From Candidatus Saccharimonadota bacterium (lineage in GTDB: Bacteria > Patescibacteriota > Saccharimonadia > Saccharimonadales > Saccharimonadaceae), in assembly GCA_027312225.1 (NCBI GenBank), contig DAICXK010000002.1:52190-116189 (forward strand): a stretch of DNA of 64,000 nt. The letters run 5' to 3'. Below are positions 61,191 to 64,000 of this stretch, one piece after another (the first letter of the stretch is position 1; each line of letters starts with the position of its first letter). A model generated the notes under the pieces. The model did not search any database and was not told the DNA's origin. It saw nothing but the letters and a program-made list of their open reading frames with translations. The translations under genes were made by a program, and so were the position numbers.

Positions 61191-62283
61191 AGAACTGGCT
61201 GTCGATACGACGGATTCCCTTGAGGTACTCTTTGTGTGTGATCGTGCGTTCGAGCGGCAGGCACGCGGCATCATGGCAGAACTACCTCTTGCTGTGAAGG
61301 TGCGGACAATTCCTTCGGGCAAGTTGCGCCGGTACGCACATTTTTCATGGTGGCATTACGTGCGCCACTTCTCAATAGTCATCGCCAATATCATCGACGT
61401 CTTCAAGACGTTTGCGGGGTTTATTGTTTCGATGGGAATTATCATGCGCTTCCGTCCGAATGTCGTGTTTGCTAAGGGAGGATACGTATGCCTGCCGATG
61501 GGATTTGCGGCTAAACTACTGGGGGTTCCTCTCGTGATCCATGACTCGGATGTTCTGCCTGGTCTCACAAATAAAATATTATCGAGATATGCAGATGCGA
61601 TTGGCACCGGCATGCCGCTTGAAAACTATACGTATAATCCTGCTATTTCGGAATATGTCGGTGTGCCAATCAGCGCGGATATCCAGGCTGTTACGGCGAA
61701 AATGCAAGCCCGGTACCGTCACGACATAGGGCTACCCATTGATAAGAAAATTGTCGTTTCGGTAGGCGGGGGACTTGGCTCGGTGGTGATTAATGATGCG
61801 ATCGTGGCATGCGCAAGAACACTGCGGTCACAGGACGACATCCTCTTCTATAACGTAACAGGCGCGAAGAATATCGAGGCGGCAAAAGAACGTTCGGAAG
61901 GACTCGAAAACTATATCGCTGAACCATTTATCTATAAGGATATGCATAAGGTGCTTGGTGCTGCCGACGTTGTCGTGACTAGGGCCAGTGCCACCACTCT
62001 GCAAGAGCTTGCAGGCCTCAGGAAGGCAGTTGTTGCTGTTCCTGCACGTCAGCTTGGTGATCAAAAGCAAAACGCCAAGTTATTTGCAAAGTATGACGCG
62101 ATCATTGCTCTGCAGGACGACACCTTGCAGGAAGAGTTAGCAAGCACAATCACTGGCTTGCTTGGTGACGAGCGGCGACGCGACCAGCTTGCCAATCATC
62201 TCCATCAATTTGCAAAGCCGGATGCGGCGCGTGACATGGCTCGTCTTATTACGGCCTCAGCGCAAGATAGAGGCGTTCGATAG
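61126..62283 (+). CDS. murG: Lipid II synthase MurG
   Basis: A 385-residue glycosyltransferase. The N-terminal loop GGGSGGHVTPVAAV binds the diphosphate, and the C-terminal domain has VVSVGGGLGSVVINDAI, FIYKDMHKVLGAADVVVTRASATTLQELAGL, the UDP-GlcNAc site. It adds GlcNAc to lipid I. It is slightly longer than E. coli MurG (355). Its start lies inside ftsW and AAAGGAGG precedes the ATG at 61126. Confidence 0.95.
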   Translation: MKVLAVGGGSGGHVTPVAAVLRELAVDTTDSLEVLFVCDRAFERQARGIMAELPLAVKVRTIPSGKLRRYAHFSWWHYVRHFSIVIANIIDVFKTFAGFIVSMGIIMRFRPNVVFAKGGYVCLPMGFAAKLLGVPLVIHDSDVLPGLTNKILSRYADAIGTGMPLENYTYNPAISEYVGVPISADIQAVTAKMQARYRHDIGLPIDKKIVVSVGGGLGSVVINDAIVACARTLRSQDDILFYNVTGAKNIEAAKERSEGLENYIAEPFIYKDMHKVLGAADVVVTRASATTLQELAGLRKAVVAVPARQLGDQKQNAKLFAKYDAIIALQDDTLQEELASTITGLLGDERRRDQLANHLHQFAKPDAARDMARLITASAQDRGVR

Positions 62284-63195
62284 ATGAAGCTTCTTGGCAG
62301 GCGGGATAAGAAGGACGAACAGATCGCTGGACGAAGGCGTCAGGTAACTCCACGCCCCGAAGCGACGCCATCCGTCCCATCATTTCGACGCAATCGGACA
62401 ATCACGGACCGCTCTACCGTCCCTGAGGTCTCAGAGCGGGCCCGTATTCATCAGTTACGGATGATGCGCCGTAAAGTGGGCATGACGCTGGGTATTACCC
62501 TTTTGGTATTAGCGGTCATCATGGTCGGTATTAGTCAATTCACTCAGTCGGTTCGTGTCGTGATCCCCGACACAAGCGTTGTTGGGCAACCGGATACGGC
62601 GCTCTATCAGCGGTACTTTGATGAATACTTTAAACGCTATCCTCTCGAGCGATTTAGATTTATTACCAACTATGACCAGCTGTCGCAATGGATGCAAGAA
62701 TCAGCGCCAGAAGTCGCCAAGGTGACGCCTCAGGGTCTCCAGTCACTGGGTGTTGCAAAGTATGAACTGCGCCTCAGGCAGCCGTTGGTAAGTTGGCGCG
62801 TCAATGACGAGCAATATTATGTCGATACAAACGGCGTGACATTCAAGCGGAACTATTTCACGCCGCCCACAGTATCGGTTGTCGATAAAAGTGGTGCCGA
62901 GATCGAGCAAGGAGCAGCTATTGCCAGCGGTCGCCTCCTCTCGTTTGTGGGACGTGCGGTTGCACTGGCAGCTGAGAATGGCGTTAAGGTGACGCAAGTC
63001 GAGATCCCTAGTGGCTCAATGAGGCAGGTATATCTTCATGGGGAGGGTGTGCCTGTGATACGTATGACGATTGATAGGGGAGTGGAGTATCAGGTGGCAG
63101 ACATGAAGCGGACGCTGACATTTCTGGTGGCATCAGGACAAACACCACAGTATATTGACGTACGTACAGCAGGCAAGGCGTTTTATAAGGAATAG
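62284..63195 (+). CDS. ftsQ: Cell division protein FtsQ/DivIB-like
   Basis: A 303-residue bitopic protein: a basic cytoplasmic N-terminus (1-62), a membrane helix (about 66-86, MTLGITLLVLAVIMVGI), then an outer domain whose C-terminal half carries a beta-type FtsQ fold (KYELRLRQPLVSWRVNDEQYYVDTNG...). The POTRA-like first part appears altered. Position after murG supports the call. It links the division PBP/FtsW to the early divisome. ftsA and ftsZ do not follow within the window. Confidence 0.8.
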   Translation: MKLLGRRDKKDEQIAGRRRQVTPRPEATPSVPSFRRNRTITDRSTVPEVSERARIHQLRMMRRKVGMTLGITLLVLAVIMVGISQFTQSVRVVIPDTSVVGQPDTALYQRYFDEYFKRYPLERFRFITNYDQLSQWMQESAPEVAKVTPQGLQSLGVAKYELRLRQPLVSWRVNDEQYYVDTNGVTFKRNYFTPPTVSVVDKSGAEIEQGAAIASGRLLSFVGRAVALAAENGVKVTQVEIPSGSMRQVYLHGEGVPVIRMTIDRGVEYQVADMKRTLTFLVASGQTPQYIDVRTAGKAFYKE

Positions 63196-63198
63196 GGC

Positions 63199-63230
63199 AA
63201 TAGAACAAAATGTTCTATTTTTGTTCTATT
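63199..63230. repeat. TGTTCTATT iterons, first cluster
   Basis: AATAGAACA at 63199-63207 (inverted), TGTTCTATT at 63211-63219 and TGTTCTATT at 63222-63230. The two direct copies start 11 bases apart; the first two form a perfect inverted repeat around AAA. Confidence 0.8.
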
Positions 63231-63371
63231 TCATAAAAAACATATAAATATATATAACAATACAAAAGTCAAATAATGTCAAAACAGAGAAGTAGGGGTA
63301 GTGGGGCAATAAAAAACGAAAAATGCAAATCTACCATGCACCCGTGATGATCGGAATGTGCGACGTGCTGA

Positions 63372-63380
63372 TGTGGATAA
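63372..63380 (-). other. Perfect DnaA box
   Basis: TGTGGATAA is the exact complement of TTATCCACA. One-mismatch relatives in the same orientation are at 63579-63587 (TGTAGATAA) and 63990-63998 (TATGGATAA). A few boxes in a 600-base stretch do not make an origin. Confidence 0.5.
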
Positions 63381-63403
63381 GTTGTGATGTAGTAGCCACA
63401 TCA

Positions 63404-63417
63404 ACACCCCGGGGTGT
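63404..63417. repeat. 14-base GC palindrome
   Basis: ACACCCCGGGGTGT is a perfect palindrome without a spacer. Being spacer-free, it is more like a protein site than an RNA hairpin. Confidence 0.6.
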
Positions 63418-63435
63418 GCTGGTATAAATCATGCG

Positions 63436-63466
63436 ACTATAACGCTCGGTAAATGAGCGTTATAGT
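63436..63466. repeat. 12-base-pair stem-loop
   Basis: ACTATAACGCTC (63436-63447) and GAGCGTTATAGT (63455-63466), loop GGTAAAT. Perfect 12-base stem. It is not followed by a T run on either strand. Confidence 0.7.
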
Positions 63467-63697
63467 GAAGAAACGGATGTGGCGACGGGACATTGCAGGT
63501 AGGTGCCCCGTTACAGGGGTGTCTGATATAAAAACCTCAAATTAGCAGTCTAATCCCGTGAGTGCATATTCATGGATATGTAGATAATCTTATGTCGTAA
63601 AAGATATATTGTGCGACGTGTTATCTATGCAGCGTTTGACGTGCGTGGTACCATTGCCCCATCACTAACGCGTAATAATTTGTAAAGGATACACCAA

Positions 63698-63958
63698 ATG
63701 TCAGACGCAACAACCCCCTCTTATAAAAAAATAAATGGTACAGCTCTCGTCGATAAGCTCGAGTTTTTGGATGGCATCTCATCAAAAACTGGTAACCCTT
63801 ATTTGCTGCCGACGTTGTATCTGCAGTCGCCTGTCTCTGATACCCCTATCCGTCTTGAGTTCAAGTACATTGACCCAAATGTCAGTGCTTTGCTACGTCT
63901 CAAGCTTGATGAGATCAATAAGGCCGATGTCAAGGAGTTTCAAGACGGCATCAAGTAG
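63698..63958 (+). CDS. Unknown small protein
   Basis: An 86-residue protein with AAAGGAT about ten bases before the ATG. Mixed strand-helix character, e.g. LPTLYLQSPVSDTPIRLEFKY; no membrane segment or metal motif. I do not recognise a family. It lies between two clusters of the TGTTCTATT 9-mer, which suggests it is controlled by, or part of, the element that uses those sites. Confidence 0.6.
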   Translation: MSDATTPSYKKINGTALVDKLEFLDGISSKTGNPYLLPTLYLQSPVSDTPIRLEFKYIDPNVSALLRLKLDEINKADVKEFQDGIK

Positions 63959-63978
63959 TGTTCTACTTTTGTTCTATT
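63959..63978. repeat. TGTTCTATT iterons, second cluster
   Basis: TGTTCTACT at 63959-63967 and TGTTCTATT at 63970-63978, again starting 11 bases apart, straight after the stop of the small gene. Confidence 0.75.
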
Positions 63979-64000
63979 GAGTAACCAGCTATGGATAAGA

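Larger units (their letters stand above)
63196..63697. other. 502-base non-coding gap with dense structure
   Basis: No gene is seen. The gap holds three copies of a 9-mer, a perfect DnaA box, a 14-base palindrome and a 12-base-pair hairpin, listed separately. CCCC and GGGG blocks at about 63517 and 63525 could form another stem. No tRNA, RNase P, SRP or tmRNA signature is recognised. Confidence 0.6.

Noticed and set aside
63196..64000. Replication origin
   Set aside because: One perfect and two near DnaA boxes are too few, there is no dnaA gene here and no clear AT-rich unwinding region tied to them. Kept only as a possibility.
1..64000. CRISPR arrays, insertion sequences, prophage genes, tRNA or rRNA genes
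   Set aside because: No regularly spaced direct repeats, transposase or integrase genes, phage structural genes or tRNA cloverleaf patterns were found by reading.

Overview
The window reads as a chromosomal segment of a Candidatus Saccharibacteria (TM7) or closely related Patescibacteria/CPR genome. The grounds are short, tightly packed and often overlapping genes; a minimal set of housekeeping, division and cell-wall genes; few biosynthetic genes; receiver-only response regulators; and surface proteins with a proline-rich N-terminus and one membrane anchor. The genetic code looks standard. A full-length RF2 with an SPF tripeptide is encoded at 18069-19139, and TAA, TAG and TGA all end genes. 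The taxonomic call is inferred from gene content; no search was run.

Layout. 1-2211: a DEAH-box helicase cut by one in-frame TAG. 2220-4160: small membrane and unknown proteins. 4205-8344: a MacB-type ABC region (permease remnant, ATPase, ProB-like kinase, intact permease, UppP). 8486-15472: serS, hpf, secA and two M16 peptidases. 15517-19139: murD, murL and prfB. 19213-24788: a surface protein, ftsE-ftsX with a coiled-coil/CHAP hydrolase, a CtpA protease and a receiver protein. 24871-26361: an acidic helical protein and rpmA (minus strand). 26463-31201: an anaerobic ribonucleotide reductase operon (nrdD, nrdG, flavin reductase, small Cys protein, Crp-family regulator) behind a CRP-type palindrome and two NrdR-like boxes. 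31191-39866: an RNA methyltransferase-like gene, a flippase-like membrane protein, xseA-xseB, a small two-component pair, recO and glgX. 39988-46505: glyS, an EamA transporter, a prenyl synthase remnant, rnhA, a CYTH protein, metK under a SAM-I riboswitch, and a KwaB-like protein. 46500-54689: prephenate dehydratase, a surface protein, a Pif1-like helicase, an LssY_C protein, a GH1 glycosidase, YvcK and a HAD protein. 54777-63195: a dcw cluster (mraZ, rsmH, ftsL-like, PBP, mraY, ftsW, murG, ftsQ). 63196-64000: a structured non-coding gap with repeated 9-mers around a small unknown gene.

How the genes work together. The dominant theme is envelope growth: lipid carrier recycling (UppP), precursor synthesis (MurD, MurL, MraY, MurG), polymerisation (FtsW, PBP), divisome scaffold (FtsL, FtsQ) and splitting (FtsEX plus CHAP hydrolase). 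murD-murL suggests that D-glutamate is made on the nucleotide precursor by epimerisation. The second theme is oxygen-independent dNTP synthesis with its own regulator. Regulation is compact. At least fifteen genes have a -10 element so close to the start codon that leaderless mRNAs are expected, and many promoters share an extended -10 of the form TGCTA.
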